From: Aurantiacibacter aquimixticola
GTDB taxonomy: Bacteria > Pseudomonadota > Alphaproteobacteria > Sphingomonadales > Sphingomonadaceae
DNA length: 64,000 nt
NCBI RefSeq assembly: GCF_003605475.1
Contig: NZ_RAHX01000001.1
Span: 1,612,001-1,676,000 of the forward strand
Reading direction: 5' to 3'
Part shown: piece after piece, positions 51,640 through 63,795 of the stretch
How positions within the stretch are numbered: position 1 is the first letter of the stretch
Layout of the letters: every line of letters begins with the position of its first letter
Notes under the pieces: model-generated
Database searches by the model: none
What the model was told of the DNA's origin: nothing
What the model saw: only the letters and a program-made list of their open reading frames with translations
Program-made: the position numbers and the translations under genes

Positions 51640-52041
51640 ATGAAGACACTCATCGCAACCGCCACAGCCGCCTGCGCCATCGCGCTCGCGCTTCCCGCAG
51701 CCGCGCAGGACTATTCGGACGAGGCTGAAGAAGCCTTTGCCGAACTCGTCGAAGGGCGCACCGCAGGCGAACCGCAAAGCTGCATCAGCACCTTCAATTC
51801 GAACCGCCTCAACGTGGTCGAGAATGTCGGCATCACCTATCGCCGTGGCAACACGCTCTGGGTGGCCCGCGCCCGCGATCCCGAACGGCTCGACGTCTGG
51901 GACATCCCGGTGATCGAACGCTACGGCTCGCGCCTCTGCCGCCACGATGTGCGCACCACGATCGATCGCAGTTCCGGCTTCTTCTCCGGCGTGCTGTTCC
52001 TCGAAGATTTCGTTCCCTGGACCGAAACCGAGGAAGGCTGA
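51640..52041 (+). CDS. Exported hypothetical protein
   Basis: A 133-aa protein with a signal peptide (about 1-22, ending PAAAQ). The mature domain has two cysteines (about C48 and C103) and repeated beta strands, including GNTLWVARARDPERLDVWDIPVIERYGSRLCRHDVRTTIDR. GGAG is 8 nt before the ATG at 51640. It lies 6 bp upstream of the DUF924 gene. No family is recognised, although similar sequences are common in this bacterial group. Confidence 0.75.
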   Translation: MKTLIATATAACAIALALPAAAQDYSDEAEEAFAELVEGRTAGEPQSCISTFNSNRLNVVENVGITYRRGNTLWVARARDPERLDVWDIPVIERYGSRLCRHDVRTTIDRSSGFFSGVLFLEDFVPWTETEEG

Positions 52042-52047
52042 TCCGGC

Positions 52048-52602
52048 ATGGCCCTGGCGCCAAGGCGCTGGGCCGCCGAACTGCTGCATTTCTGGTTTCA
52101 CCGCCTGACCCCGCACGATTGGTGGGGCGGCTGCGACATGGTCGACCGCGAACTTGAAAAGCGCTTTCGGCGAGAGCTGGAGGCGCTTTCGGATATGCGG
52201 GCGGAAGACTTCTGCGACCGCCCGCGTGGCGCGCTCGCCGCCGTGCTGCTGTTCGATCAGGTGCCGCGCAATATCTTCCGTGGCAGCCCACGCGCCTTTG
52301 CCTTCGATCCGCTGGCGCAGGACATCGCCAACATGGCGCTCGATCGTGGTTTTGCAGAGGCCCTACCGCGGCGTGAAGCGCCCTTTCTCGCCATGCCGCT
52401 GATGCATAGCGAGCATATTGCCGACCAGCAGCGCGCGCTCCACATGTTTCGCCAGCTGGACGGCGGGGCGAGTTTCGCTTTCGCGCGCAGCCATCACCGC
52501 ATGATCGCCCGCTTCGGCCGCTTCCCGCATCGCAACGCGATGCTCGGTCGCAAAAGCACGCCCGCCGAAGAGCGCGCCGTCGCGGCGGGCTTCAGCTGGT
52601 AG
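52048..52602 (+). CDS. DUF924 family protein
   Basis: A 184-aa DUF924 protein, an all-helical TPR-like fold. Family motifs are LHFWFHRLTPHDWWGG near residues 13-28, LAAVLLFDQVPRNIFRGSPRAFAFDPLAQ near 63-91, PLMHSEHIADQQRA near 116-129 and RFGRFPHRNAMLGRKSTPAE near 154-173. The function is unknown. The end overlaps the convergent nth gene by 11 bp. Confidence 0.9.
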   Translation: MALAPRRWAAELLHFWFHRLTPHDWWGGCDMVDRELEKRFRRELEALSDMRAEDFCDRPRGALAAVLLFDQVPRNIFRGSPRAFAFDPLAQDIANMALDRGFAEALPRREAPFLAMPLMHSEHIADQQRALHMFRQLDGGASFAFARSHHRMIARFGRFPHRNAMLGRKSTPAEERAVAAGFSW

Positions 52603-53248
52603 CCCGCGTGGCGGCGTAGAATTCGCACAGATCGCTGACCGGACACGCATCGCATTTGGGCGCGCGGGATCGGCAGACGCGCTTGCCGAACTGGATGAGC
52701 CAGAAGTGCCCGTCGCGCATGGCCCACTCGGGGGAGCGGTCCTCCAGCTGCTGCGCCGTCTTGTCCGCCGTTTTCGCCTCGGTCAGGCCAATACGATTGC
52801 ACACGCGATGGACATGTGTGTCGACCGCGATCACGTCTTTGCCGAAGGTGAAGCTCATCACGATGTCGGCGCATTTGCGACCGATGCCGGGCAGGCTCAG
52901 CAGGCCCTCGCGAGTGTCCGGCACCACGCCGCCATGTTCCGCCAGTAAAGTCTCGCAAAAGCGGCGGATATTGCGCGTCTTCATGTTGTAGAGCCCGCAA
53001 GGCTTTATCGCCCCCGCGATCGCCTCGTCGCTCAGCTCGAGCATCGCCTCAGGCGTCCTGGCAAGCGCGAACAGTGCCTTGCTCGCCTTTGCCGTGTTGC
53101 GATCGAGCGATTGGGCAGAAAGCATGCAGGAAATGCAGGAGCGGAAAGCGCTGGGCTGCCCTTTCGGCCCTTTCGCCCCGCGTGTTCTTCCGGGCATCGC
53201 CTCGGCGAGGCGACGATAGACCTCCTCGACTGCAGCGTCCGAGATCAC
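52592..53248 (-). CDS. nth: Endonuclease III (base-excision repair glycosylase/lyase)
   Basis: A 218-aa DNA glycosylase/AP lyase for oxidised pyrimidines. The helix-hairpin-helix is LSLPGIGRKCADIV with the catalytic Lys near 124, followed by VDTHVHRVCNRIG with the catalytic Asp near 142. The C-terminal 4Fe-4S cluster ligands are C-x6-C-x2-C-x5-C (CRSRAPKCDACPVSDLC). It starts with GTG, overlapping the stop of the Old Yellow Enzyme gene by 4 bp. A second homologue is encoded upstream (54467-55300). Confidence 0.94.
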   Translation of the reverse strand: MISDAAVEEVYRRLAEAMPGRTRGAKGPKGQPSAFRSCISCMLSAQSLDRNTAKASKALFALARTPEAMLELSDEAIAGAIKPCGLYNMKTRNIRRFCETLLAEHGGVVPDTREGLLSLPGIGRKCADIVMSFTFGKDVIAVDTHVHRVCNRIGLTEAKTADKTAQQLEDRSPEWAMRDGHFWLIQFGKRVCRSRAPKCDACPVSDLCEFYAATRATS

Positions 53249-54402
53249 GCCGGCAGCTTGTCCTCGACCTTTTCCAGCGTCGGATAGTCGGTGTAACCTT
53301 CCGCGCCGCCACCATAGAATGTGTCCTCGTCCGGCTCGTTATACGGGCCATCCGCCGCGATCCGCTCGGGCAGGTCGGGATTGGCGAGGAACAGGCGGCC
53401 GAAAGTGACGGCATCCGCATCGCCGCGCTCGATCCATCGGGCGGCCTCCGCCGGATCGAAATTGCCATTGGCGATGAAGGGGCCGTCGAACGCTTCGCGC
53501 ATATCGCGCACGATCTTCTCGCCTTCTTCCCGGTCGCCGCCACCGGTGTGCGAATTGGGCCTGATCACGTGGAGATAGGCAAGACCGCGACCCGCGAGCT
53601 TGCGCGCGGCCGCGGGATAGGTTTCGCCAGGATGTGCGTCGCTCGTGCCGCCGGGGCCGCCCTGCGGCGACAGGCGCACGCCGACTCGATCCGCGGGCAA
53701 TTCCTCGCAGACCGCGGCGACCACCTCGTCCATAAGCCGCAAGCGGTTTTCGACGCTGCCGCCATATTGATCGTCACGATCGTTCGTTCCGGACCGGATG
53801 AACTGGTCGATCAGGTAATTGTTCGCGCAATGCACCTCCACGCCATCGAAACCGGCCTGGGCGGCGCAGCGGGCGGCGTGGCGGTAATCCTCGATCAGGC
53901 CGGGGATTTCCTCGGTGCGCAGGGCGCGGGCCTGCTGAAACGGAACCTTCGGGCCATCCTCGTGCCGGTCCCCCACGAAAGCCTCGCCGTCCGGGGTCCA
54001 CGCGCTGGCGGAAACGGGCTGGCCGCCATCCGGCTGGAATACCGGATGCGAAATCGCGCCGACATGCCAGAGCTGGCAGAAAATCCGTCCGCCGGCATTA
54101 TGCACCGCATCGGTGACCGGCTTCCAGCTTTCGACCTGCGCGTCGGTAAAAATTCCCGGCGTCCAGGTATAGCCCTGCCCCTGCTGGCTGATCTGCGTCG
54201 CCTCGCTCACGATCAGTCCGCCGCCCGCGCGCTGGCTGTAATACAGCGCATGAAGTCCTGTCTGCGTCGCGCTTTTCGCTTCGGAGCGGCTGCGCGTGAG
54301 CGGCGCCATGAAAATGCGGTTGGGCGCGGTAAATGCACCGATCTCGGCGGGCTTGAACAGCGGGGCGAGCGAACGGTCGGCGGGCATTATGGGCGATGTC
54401 AT
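53245..54402 (-). CDS. Old Yellow Enzyme family alkene reductase
   Basis: A 385-aa FMN-dependent ene-reductase, which reduces activated C=C bonds or nitro-compounds with NADPH. It starts PLFKPAEIGAFTAPNRIFMAPLTRSRS. The active-site region is FDGVEVHCANNYLIDQF near residues 176-192 (usually HGAN or HGAH), followed by GTNDRDDQYGGSVENRLRLMDEVV. The C-terminal part has NGNFDPAEAARWIERGDADAVTFGRLFLANPDLPER. The ATG at 54402 is chosen over 54450 as it gives the canonical N-terminus. It is coupled to nth by a GTGA overlap. Confidence 0.92.
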   Translation of the reverse strand: MTSPIMPADRSLAPLFKPAEIGAFTAPNRIFMAPLTRSRSEAKSATQTGLHALYYSQRAGGGLIVSEATQISQQGQGYTWTPGIFTDAQVESWKPVTDAVHNAGGRIFCQLWHVGAISHPVFQPDGGQPVSASAWTPDGEAFVGDRHEDGPKVPFQQARALRTEEIPGLIEDYRHAARCAAQAGFDGVEVHCANNYLIDQFIRSGTNDRDDQYGGSVENRLRLMDEVVAAVCEELPADRVGVRLSPQGGPGGTSDAHPGETYPAAARKLAGRGLAYLHVIRPNSHTGGGDREEGEKIVRDMREAFDGPFIANGNFDPAEAARWIERGDADAVTFGRLFLANPDLPERIAADGPYNEPDEDTFYGGGAEGYTDYPTLEKVEDKLPA

Positions 54403-54466
54403 TCGGGAATGTCTCCGATAAGGGGTTTCCGGTCGAACGGCCCGCCACACGCGCCGGTTCCGGCGC

Positions 54467-55300
54467 TCAGATCGAAGGGATCAACGCAGTCCCGGTGTCG
54501 CACCATTCAAGGATCGGGCAGGCCTCGCAATGCGGCTTGGCCGGGCGGCAATGCACCTGGCCAAGTCGCTTTACCAGCAGGTGATGCTCGTCGATATCGG
54601 CGGCTGACCATTCCGGCGGCAGAAGCGGCATGAGCGCATCGTACGCGCGCTGCGTATCCGCCTTGGGCGGGACGAGACCGATGCGCTGCACCACGCGGCG
54701 ATGATGCCCGTCGATCACCAGGGCGCGGCGCTGGAAGACGCTGGTATTCATCACCCCGGCCGCAATCTTGCGACCCACGCCCGGAAGATCCTCGAGCCAG
54801 GCCATTGCGTCGTCGTCGGGCACGTTGGAAAGGTGCCGCAGATCCACGCCGCCGCGAGCGTCGATTATGGCTTGCAGACACGCCTTCAATCGCTCGGCGG
54901 CGACGGAAGGAAAGGTTTGCGTGCGCAGCAGTTCTTCGAGTTCGGAAAGCTCCGCCTGCGCCACGCTTTCCCAAGACCCGTAGCGCGCTTTCAGAGCATC
55001 GGTCGATGCGTTGGAGATCGCCGTTCTGGTCTGCGCCCCGATCACGCCCTGCACCAGCGTCCACACCGGATCGCGGCGCTTGTCGTCGGGCCGCTCTATC
55101 CGTCCGAAAGCCCGGATCAGCGCCGCGTGAATATGCGACAGGATTTCCGTGCGCGGATCGGGACCGAGGGGAAGCTGGCCCGTCAGCTTTTCGTCCGATA
55201 ATGCCGTTCGAACAACGCTTCCCGCTCCGCCTTCTTCATCCCTGCGCTCTCCTCCACGAACCGATCGCGGTCCTCGCGCGTGGCGAACACCCACACGCAC
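54467..55300 (-). CDS. Second endonuclease III-like DNA glycosylase (start uncertain)
   Basis: An HhH-GPD family protein of up to 277 aa. The hairpin LEDLPGVGRKIAAGV has the catalytic Lys, and VIDGHHRRVVQRIG keeps the Asp although the usual VDTHVxR is replaced. The 4Fe-4S ligands CRPAKPHCEACPILEWC are intact. No ATG, GTG or TTG occurs between the end of the small upstream gene and the start of the conserved domain. The true start is therefore a GTG within the upstream gene (55300 or 55294, overlap of more than 100 bp) or a rare codon. It probably repairs a different lesion from Nth. Confidence 0.8.
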   Translation of the reverse strand: MRVGVRHARGPRSVRGGERRDEEGGAGSVVRTALSDEKLTGQLPLGPDPRTEILSHIHAALIRAFGRIERPDDKRRDPVWTLVQGVIGAQTRTAISNASTDALKARYGSWESVAQAELSELEELLRTQTFPSVAAERLKACLQAIIDARGGVDLRHLSNVPDDDAMAWLEDLPGVGRKIAAGVMNTSVFQRRALVIDGHHRRVVQRIGLVPPKADTQRAYDALMPLLPPEWSAADIDEHHLLVKRLGQVHCRPAKPHCEACPILEWCDTGTALIPSI

Positions 55301-55407
55301 ACGCTGTCGGTCCCATGGTAAATCGCCTTCAGCTCGTCGTCGATCGTGGTGAGTTCGTCCGGCATGGTGACGGGCACGCAGACGGCGAAGGGAGATGGAC
55401 CGATCAT
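55183..55407 (-). CDS. Small conserved-looking hypothetical protein
   Basis: A 74-aa soluble protein: MIGPSPFAVCVPVTMPDELT, then LKAIYHGTDSVCVWVFATREDRDRFVEESAG and a basic C-terminal helix (MKKAEREALFERHYRTKS). GGAGGGG precedes the ATG at 55407. It is 14 bp downstream of guaA on the same strand and overlaps the second endonuclease III gene. Fusion of this frame with a long frame antisense-shifted through guaA is not real. No family is recognised. Confidence 0.65.
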   Translation of the reverse strand: MIGPSPFAVCVPVTMPDELTTIDDELKAIYHGTDSVCVWVFATREDRDRFVEESAGMKKAEREALFERHYRTKS

Positions 55408-55421
55408 GTCCACCCCTCCGC

Positions 55422-56984
55422 CTATTCCCACTCGATCGTGCCGGGCGGCTTGCTGGTGTAGTCGTAGACCACGCGATTGATGCCCTTCACCTCGTTGATG
55501 ATGCGAGTGGCGACGCGGCTCAGGAAACTGGCGTCGAAGGGATAGACATCGGCGGTCATGCCATCGGTGCTGGTCACGGCGCGCAGGCCGCACACGCTGT
55601 CGTACGTGCGCCCATCGCCCATCACGCCGACGGTCTTGACCGGCAACAGCACGGCGAAGGCCTGCCAGATCGCATCGTAGAGGCCCGCATTGCGGATTTC
55701 CTCCAGATAGATCGCGTCGGCCTTGCGCAGGATGTCGCAGCGTTCCTTGGTGACTTCGCCGGGGATGCGGATGGCAAGGCCCGGGCCGGGGAACGGGTGA
55801 CGACCGACGAACACTTCGGGCAGGCCGAGCTCGCGGCCCAATTCGCGCACCTCGTCCTTGAACAGTTCGCGCAAGGGCTCGACCAGCTGCATGTTCATGC
55901 GTTCGGGCAGGCCGCCGACATTGTGGTGGCTCTTGATCGTGACGCTCGGCCCGCCGGTGAAACTGACGCTTTCGATAACGTCGGGATAGAGCGTGCCTTG
56001 CGCCAGGAAATCCGCACCGCCGATCTCCCCTGCCTCGTCCTCGAAGACATCGATGAAGGTCTTGCCGATGAATTTGCGCTTCTTCTCGGGGTCGGTCTCG
56101 CCCGCCAGGCCGGACATGAACATCTCTTCGGCGTCCACATGGACGAGCGGGATGTTGTAATGCTCTTTGAAGAGCGAAACGACCTGCTCTGCTTCGCCCA
56201 TCCGCATCAGTCCGTGATCGACGAACACGCAGGTCAGCTGCTCGCCGATCGCTTCGTGGATCAGAACGGCGGCAACCGCGCTGTCGACCCCGCCCGAAAG
56301 CCCGCAGATTACTTTGCCATCGCCCACCTGTTCGCGGATTTCGGCGATCTTGGTCTTGCGGAATTCGGCCATCGTCCAGTCGCCTGCAAGCCCGCAGACG
56401 TGGCGCACGAAATTGGCGATCAGCCGCGCGCCGTCGGGCGTGTGGACGACTTCGGGGTGGAACTGGATACCGTAGAAGCGCCTGTCCTCGTTGCAGGTGA
56501 CGGCAAAGGGCGCGCCCTCGCTGGTGGCGACGGGGGTGAAGCCGTCGGCAAGCTCGGTCACCTTGTCGCCATGACTCATCCAGACCTGGTGCCGCTCGCC
56601 GACCTTCCACATGCCGTCGAACAGCGTGCAGTCGCTTTCGATATCGACGAAGGCGCGGCCAAATTCGCCCATATCGTGGCTCAGCACATTGCCGCCGAGC
56701 TGCTTGGTCATCACCTGCTGGCCGTAACAGATGCCGAGGATCGGGACGCCCGCGTCGTAAAAGCTTTCGGGCGCGAGCGGCGGATCCTCGTCATTCACGC
56801 TGGCCGGGCCGCCGGACAAGATGATGCCCCTGGGACTCATGCGCTCGAACACCTCTGCCGCCTGGCTGAACGGCGCGATCTCCGAATAGACGCCGGCCTC
56901 ACGAACGCGGCGGGCGATAAGCTGGGTGACCTGGCTGCCGAAATCGACGATCAGGATGGAATCGGGAAGGTGGTCTGGCTGCAT
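55422..56984 (-). CDS. guaA: GMP synthase (glutamine-hydrolysing)
   Basis: A 520-aa enzyme converting XMP to GMP. The N-terminal glutaminase has the catalytic Cys in [17 protein letters not shown] near residue 86 and the late His/Glu in [11 protein letters not shown] near 175. The ATP-pyrophosphatase has the P-loop [18 protein letters not shown] near 228-245, and the dimerisation domain ends in KPPGTIEWE. The ATG at 56984 gives the standard start; the longer frame runs over the twin palindrome. The promoter should lie between 56985 and 57110. Confidence 0.96.
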   Translation of the reverse strand: MQPDHLPDSILIVDFGSQVTQLIARRVREAGVYSEIAPFSQAAEVFERMSPRGIILSGGPASVNDEDPPLAPESFYDAGVPILGICYGQQVMTKQLGGNVLSHDMGEFGRAFVDIESDCTLFDGMWKVGERHQVWMSHGDKVTELADGFTPVATSEGAPFAVTCNEDRRFYGIQFHPEVVHTPDGARLIANFVRHVCGLAGDWTMAEFRKTKIAEIREQVGDGKVICGLSGGVDSAVAAVLIHEAIGEQLTCVFVDHGLMRMGEAEQVVSLFKEHYNIPLVHVDAEEMFMSGLAGETDPEKKRKFIGKTFIDVFEDEAGEIGGADFLAQGTLYPDVIESVSFTGGPSVTIKSHHNVGGLPERMNMQLVEPLRELFKDEVRELGRELGLPEVFVGRHPFPGPGLAIRIPGEVTKERCDILRKADAIYLEEIRNAGLYDAIWQAFAVLLPVKTVGVMGDGRTYDSVCGLRAVTSTDGMTADVYPFDASFLSRVATRIINEVKGINRVVYDYTSKPPGTIEWE

Positions 56985-57050
56985 GAACGCGCTCTGCCGA
57001 ATGGGCACGGGGCTGTCCAGCATGGGCCGCGAAACGGTTCCCGAGGCCAT

Positions 57051-57097
57051 GTTGCAAAGCGCGCAACACTTGTCGATTATTTCACACTTGTGAAATA
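57051..57097. repeat. Twin-palindrome unit, copy 1
   Basis: Two palindromes in a 47-bp unit: GTTGC-7-GCAAC (57051-57067) and TATTTCAC-4-GTGAAATA (57078-57097), the second with perfect 8-bp arms. The same unit recurs at 57333-57379, matching at about 35 of 47 positions, so the two copies bracket the 26-aa gene in direct orientation. It lies about 67-113 bp before guaA. Confidence 0.8.
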
Positions 57098-57180
57098 TAC
57101 CTCTGTCCCACACATGGGCGATCACAGCGGTCGGAAGTCTTCCGGCCACGCCATCTTCGACATCAAAAAGGATTCTCATC

Positions 57181-57261
57181 ATGCGCAATGCTGCCATGCA
57201 TCTGTTCGCCTCGCTCGCCGCCGTCACCATCAGCTCCACGCTGTTCTTCGGCGTGATCTGA
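57181..57261 (+). CDS. 26-aa hydrophobic microprotein
   Basis: A 26-aa frame ([20 protein letters not shown], then LFFGVI) with AAGGA 9 nt before the ATG and a strong intrinsic terminator just after the stop. The single hydrophobic stretch could insert in the membrane or be a signal-like peptide. Such tiny genes with own terminator are easily missed by gene callers. It is bracketed by two copies of a twin palindrome. Function unknown; I recall similar short peptides in related genera but cannot check it here. Confidence 0.65.
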   Translation: MRNAAMHLFASLAAVTISSTLFFGVI

Positions 57262-57284
57262 GCGCTCGAGGCACTCGACAAAAA

Positions 57285-57317
57285 GACGGCCGCTCCAGCA
57301 ATGGGGCGGCCTTTTTC
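57285..57317 (+). terminator. Intrinsic terminator of the 26-aa gene
   Basis: GGCCGCTCC (57288-57296) pairs with GGGGCGGCC (57303-57311, one G-T pair) over a 6-nt loop, followed by TTTTT. It begins 24 bp after the stop of the 26-aa gene. The A run on the left makes it bidirectional in principle. Confidence 0.9.
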
Positions 57318-57332
57318 GTGTCCGCCAGGAGT

Positions 57333-57379
57333 GTTGCATTGTGTGCAACATATGTCGCTTATTTCGCATTTGCGCAATT
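57333..57379. repeat. Twin-palindrome unit, copy 2
   Basis: GTTGCA-5-TGCAAC (57333-57349) and TATTTCGC-4-GCGCAATT (57360-57379) reproduce copy 1 at 57051-57097 with the same internal spacing. The first palindrome is perfect; the second has decayed to 6 of 8 pairs. Confidence 0.78.
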
Positions 57380-57554
57380 AAATTAGCGGGATTATCTGCG
57401 CTCCCAACGGCGCATCGAGGTAAGCGATGCGTCTGTCCCAAACCCCGCGGCCCGCAGCTCCCCTCCCCTTCCCGCTGCCGGCCATGCGACAATGGCCGTC
57501 ACCGATCCACCTGTCCCCGGATCGCTGGCGGCCATTCTTGCATCTGCAGCCTTT

Positions 57555-59171
57555 TCAGATTCGGGCGAGCAGCCGGTCCATCGCTTCGCGCTGTTCCGGG
57601 CCGGCGAAATCGCGCAGTTCCGCAACGATCCGCCGCGCCTCGCCATTGCGACCGTTGGCGACCAGCGCATTGGCATAATGCCAGCGGATCTGGAGATTGC
57701 CGGGCTGCCCGTCGATCGCCGCGGATAGATGGCGCAGGGCCGCTTCACGCTGGCCGTTCTCCAGCAGGATCCAGCCGAGCGTATCGCGCACCCGCGGATC
57801 GCGTGGCGCCAGCTCGTGCGCCAGGCGCGCGCGGCGCAGCGCCTCGCTCTTGTCCCCTGCGCCCAAGGCGGCATGGGCGGCGTTGTTAAGGATGACGGCA
57901 TCGCTGCCTCCGCCCGCGTCGACAAGCGCTGCGTAACGCCGTTCGGCAAGTTCGGCATCGCCATCCGCAAAGGCGCGCTGTGCATCGCGCACGGCTTGCG
58001 CAAACCCTTCGGGTCGCTGGCGATTGAGCCGGGCCGAGAAGCGATCTTCCTCGTCCAGCCGTGCCGCAAGGCTGGATGCCAGTGCGAGAATTTGCGGCGT
58101 CGCCGTCGCACTGTCCGCCAGCGGAGCGGCGATGTCCCACGCAGCGCGCGGCTCGCCTTCCTCTGCCAGAGCGCGCGCCAGCACGGTGCTCGCGTGCATA
58201 TGTCCCGGCTGCTGCGCCAGGAAGCGTTCCAGATGGGCGCGCGCCTGTGCCGGGAAGCCCCGCAGATAGGCGATCTCACCCATCAGCAGACGGCCTTGCG
58301 GTATCTTGCCGATATCGCCTTCGGCGCGCTGGATCAGCGCGTTGGCCTCGTCGAGATCGCCTTCGAGAAAAGCGAGACGGGCACCGAGCAGCAGCGCCAT
58401 CGGATGGCCCGGAGCGCGTGCCTCGATCTCGGCGAGATGCTCACGCGCCGCCGCCGCATTTCCAAGATCGCCCTCGACCGCTGCCAGCGCGAAAAGCGCG
58501 CCCAGATCGGCCGGGTTGTGCTGCCTTGCGGAGGCATAGATTTCGCGCGCGCCCTCATGGTCGCCACGCATTGCACGCAACTGGCCTGCCAGCATCAGCG
58601 CATCGATATTCTCGTCATCAGCGGCAAGCGCGCGCTCGGACAGGATTTTCGCATCGCCAAGCGCTCGCCGTGACAGGGCGATCGCGCCGCGCAAAGCGAG
58701 CAGGCGAGCATCCGTGGCATGTGTTTCGACCGCAACATCGGCGCGTTTTAGAGCTTCGGCGAGCCGTTCGAGTTCGCCAAGGGCGCGGATGGCGACCCAT
58801 TCGGCCAAGGGATCGGAAGGGGATGCGTCGGCGCGCTCCAGCGCAAGCGCGAAATCGCCGCGCAGCAATGCTGCGTGCGCGCTCATCGCGGCTATGTCGG
58901 CAGGGGGCTGTGCACGGGCTTGCAGCTGGTCGATAACGCGCTGCGCACTCTCGCCATCGCCAAGCGCGAGCAGGGTGCGCGCATACAGCTCAGCCGCACG
59001 CGGATCGGGATTTTCGGAATTCGTGGCATTCGCCAGCGCCACACGTGCTGCGTGGTAATCGCGCTCCGCAAAGGCCGCTTCGCCTGTCGCCAGCGGATCG
59101 CCAGCGGAAATGCCGCACCCCGCAAGGGAAATCGCGAGCGCGGCTGCCAGAATCGAATTGCGAATGATCAT
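57555..59171 (-). CDS. TPR-repeat lipoprotein, PEP-CTERM-associated
   Basis: A 538-aa lipoprotein (lipobox LAGC, cysteine 19) built almost entirely of tetratricopeptide repeats (about residues 25-525), for example GDHEGAREIYASARQHNPADLGALFALAAVEGDLGN and LGWILLENGQREAALRHLSAAIDGQPGN. Proteins of this kind (PrsT-like) accompany PEP-CTERM/exosortase systems and polysaccharide export. The PEP-CTERM gene 76 bp upstream on the same strand supports the link. It is shorter than typical PrsT proteins (about 900 aa), so the assignment is tentative. Confidence 0.82.
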   Translation of the reverse strand: MIIRNSILAAALAISLAGCGISAGDPLATGEAAFAERDYHAARVALANATNSENPDPRAAELYARTLLALGDGESAQRVIDQLQARAQPPADIAAMSAHAALLRGDFALALERADASPSDPLAEWVAIRALGELERLAEALKRADVAVETHATDARLLALRGAIALSRRALGDAKILSERALAADDENIDALMLAGQLRAMRGDHEGAREIYASARQHNPADLGALFALAAVEGDLGNAAAAREHLAEIEARAPGHPMALLLGARLAFLEGDLDEANALIQRAEGDIGKIPQGRLLMGEIAYLRGFPAQARAHLERFLAQQPGHMHASTVLARALAEEGEPRAAWDIAAPLADSATATPQILALASSLAARLDEEDRFSARLNRQRPEGFAQAVRDAQRAFADGDAELAERRYAALVDAGGGSDAVILNNAAHAALGAGDKSEALRRARLAHELAPRDPRVRDTLGWILLENGQREAALRHLSAAIDGQPGNLQIRWHYANALVANGRNGEARRIVAELRDFAGPEQREAMDRLLARI

Positions 59172-59247
59172 GACCGGACCTGTAGAGGCGCGGTGTTAAA
59201 AGGCGGCTAAGCGGCGACGCAGGACTGTGCGCCGCCGCTTCCCCCTG

Positions 59248-59913
59248 TTAGGCCGCAGTCTTGCGACGGCGCAGCGAGTACGCACCGGCGAGGCCCAGGC
59301 CGAACAACAGCAGGCCCGCAGGTGCCGGCACCGGCGTTCCCGGACGTTCGGTCAGGATGAAGTTGATGTCCCAGTGCTTGAGTGCATTGAGATGCGGATC
59401 GAGGAAATTCAGCCAGCTCGAACCGCCGAAATCGCCTGTCTTGTCGTTCGCGCCGATGCCGAACTGAAACACCGTATCGCCCGCAAATGGATCATGCGCA
59501 TTCAGCGTGTATGTCTTGCTGCCGATTGTGATCGTGCCGCTGGCATTCGTGAAATAGTCCTGCACGCTCGGATCGTACGGGCCGCCATTCCCCTTGTAAT
59601 CGAAGCCGGTGCCATCGAGCGAATCGAGCAATCCCGAAAGCGAAAGATCGAGCGTGGCGACCTTGCCGAGGCTGTTGATCGCCGTCCCTGTAAAGGTGCC
59701 GGTACCCGCATCGGTGTCGACCGAGAAGGTCGTACCATCCTGAAAGGAATAGCGACGCTTGCAGCCGCTGCCGAGCGTGTTGGTCCAGAGCCCGTGCGAA
59801 CAACCGCCGGAATACCAGGCGTCGGACACGTCGTATTCTAGAACGTCGGCCTGCGCCGGCGTGGCAAATGCGAGCGCGAAGCCGGCCCCCATCAATGCAA
59901 GTCTGGTCTTCAT
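59248..59913 (-). CDS. PEP-CTERM sorting domain protein
   Basis: A 221-aa exported protein with a signal peptide (about 1-23, ending TPAQA), a beta-rich glycine/aspartate/threonine body, and a C-terminal PEP-CTERM anchor: VPAPAGLLLFGLGLAGAYSLRRRKTAA (Pro-rich motif, hydrophobic helix, Arg cluster). These anchors are recognised by exosortase (XrtA), which is not in the window. Two cysteines (about C38 and C51) flank SHGLWTNTLGSG. The second of two ATGs (59913) has GGGGGA at good spacing; 59919 is the alternative. Confidence 0.85.
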   Translation of the reverse strand: MKTRLALMGAGFALAFATPAQADVLEYDVSDAWYSGGCSHGLWTNTLGSGCKRRYSFQDGTTFSVDTDAGTGTFTGTAINSLGKVATLDLSLSGLLDSLDGTGFDYKGNGGPYDPSVQDYFTNASGTITIGSKTYTLNAHDPFAGDTVFQFGIGANDKTGDFGGSSWLNFLDPHLNALKHWDINFILTERPGTPVPAPAGLLLFGLGLAGAYSLRRRKTAA

Positions 59914-60134
59914 CGTCATTCCCCCGCTGAGTTCGAATCTGGGTGTGTCGTCAGCATCGGGGTGGGACAAAGCGCCGCGCGAAGCGATGGCGCAAATGCC
60001 GCCGTTTCAATTTGGGGCAGAAGGGGAGGTTCGCTTATTCATTGAAATCGACCGGCACAACGAAAGCCGCCGACCCCTCGGTGGAAGGATCGGCGACGTT
60101 TCTGGCCATCGATGCGTTGGCGGATTGGCAGAGG

Positions 60135-63783
<3,649 letters not shown>

Positions 63784-63795
63784 GGCACGCACCTG

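Noticed and set aside
55408..56610. Large frame continuing upstream of the 74-aa gene across guaA
   Set aside because: It is an arginine-rich shifted frame within guaA, and the real small gene has its own ribosome binding site at 55407.
56985..57180. Purine riboswitch upstream of guaA
   Set aside because: No paired aptamer arms or conserved core could be found; only the palindromic unit is present.
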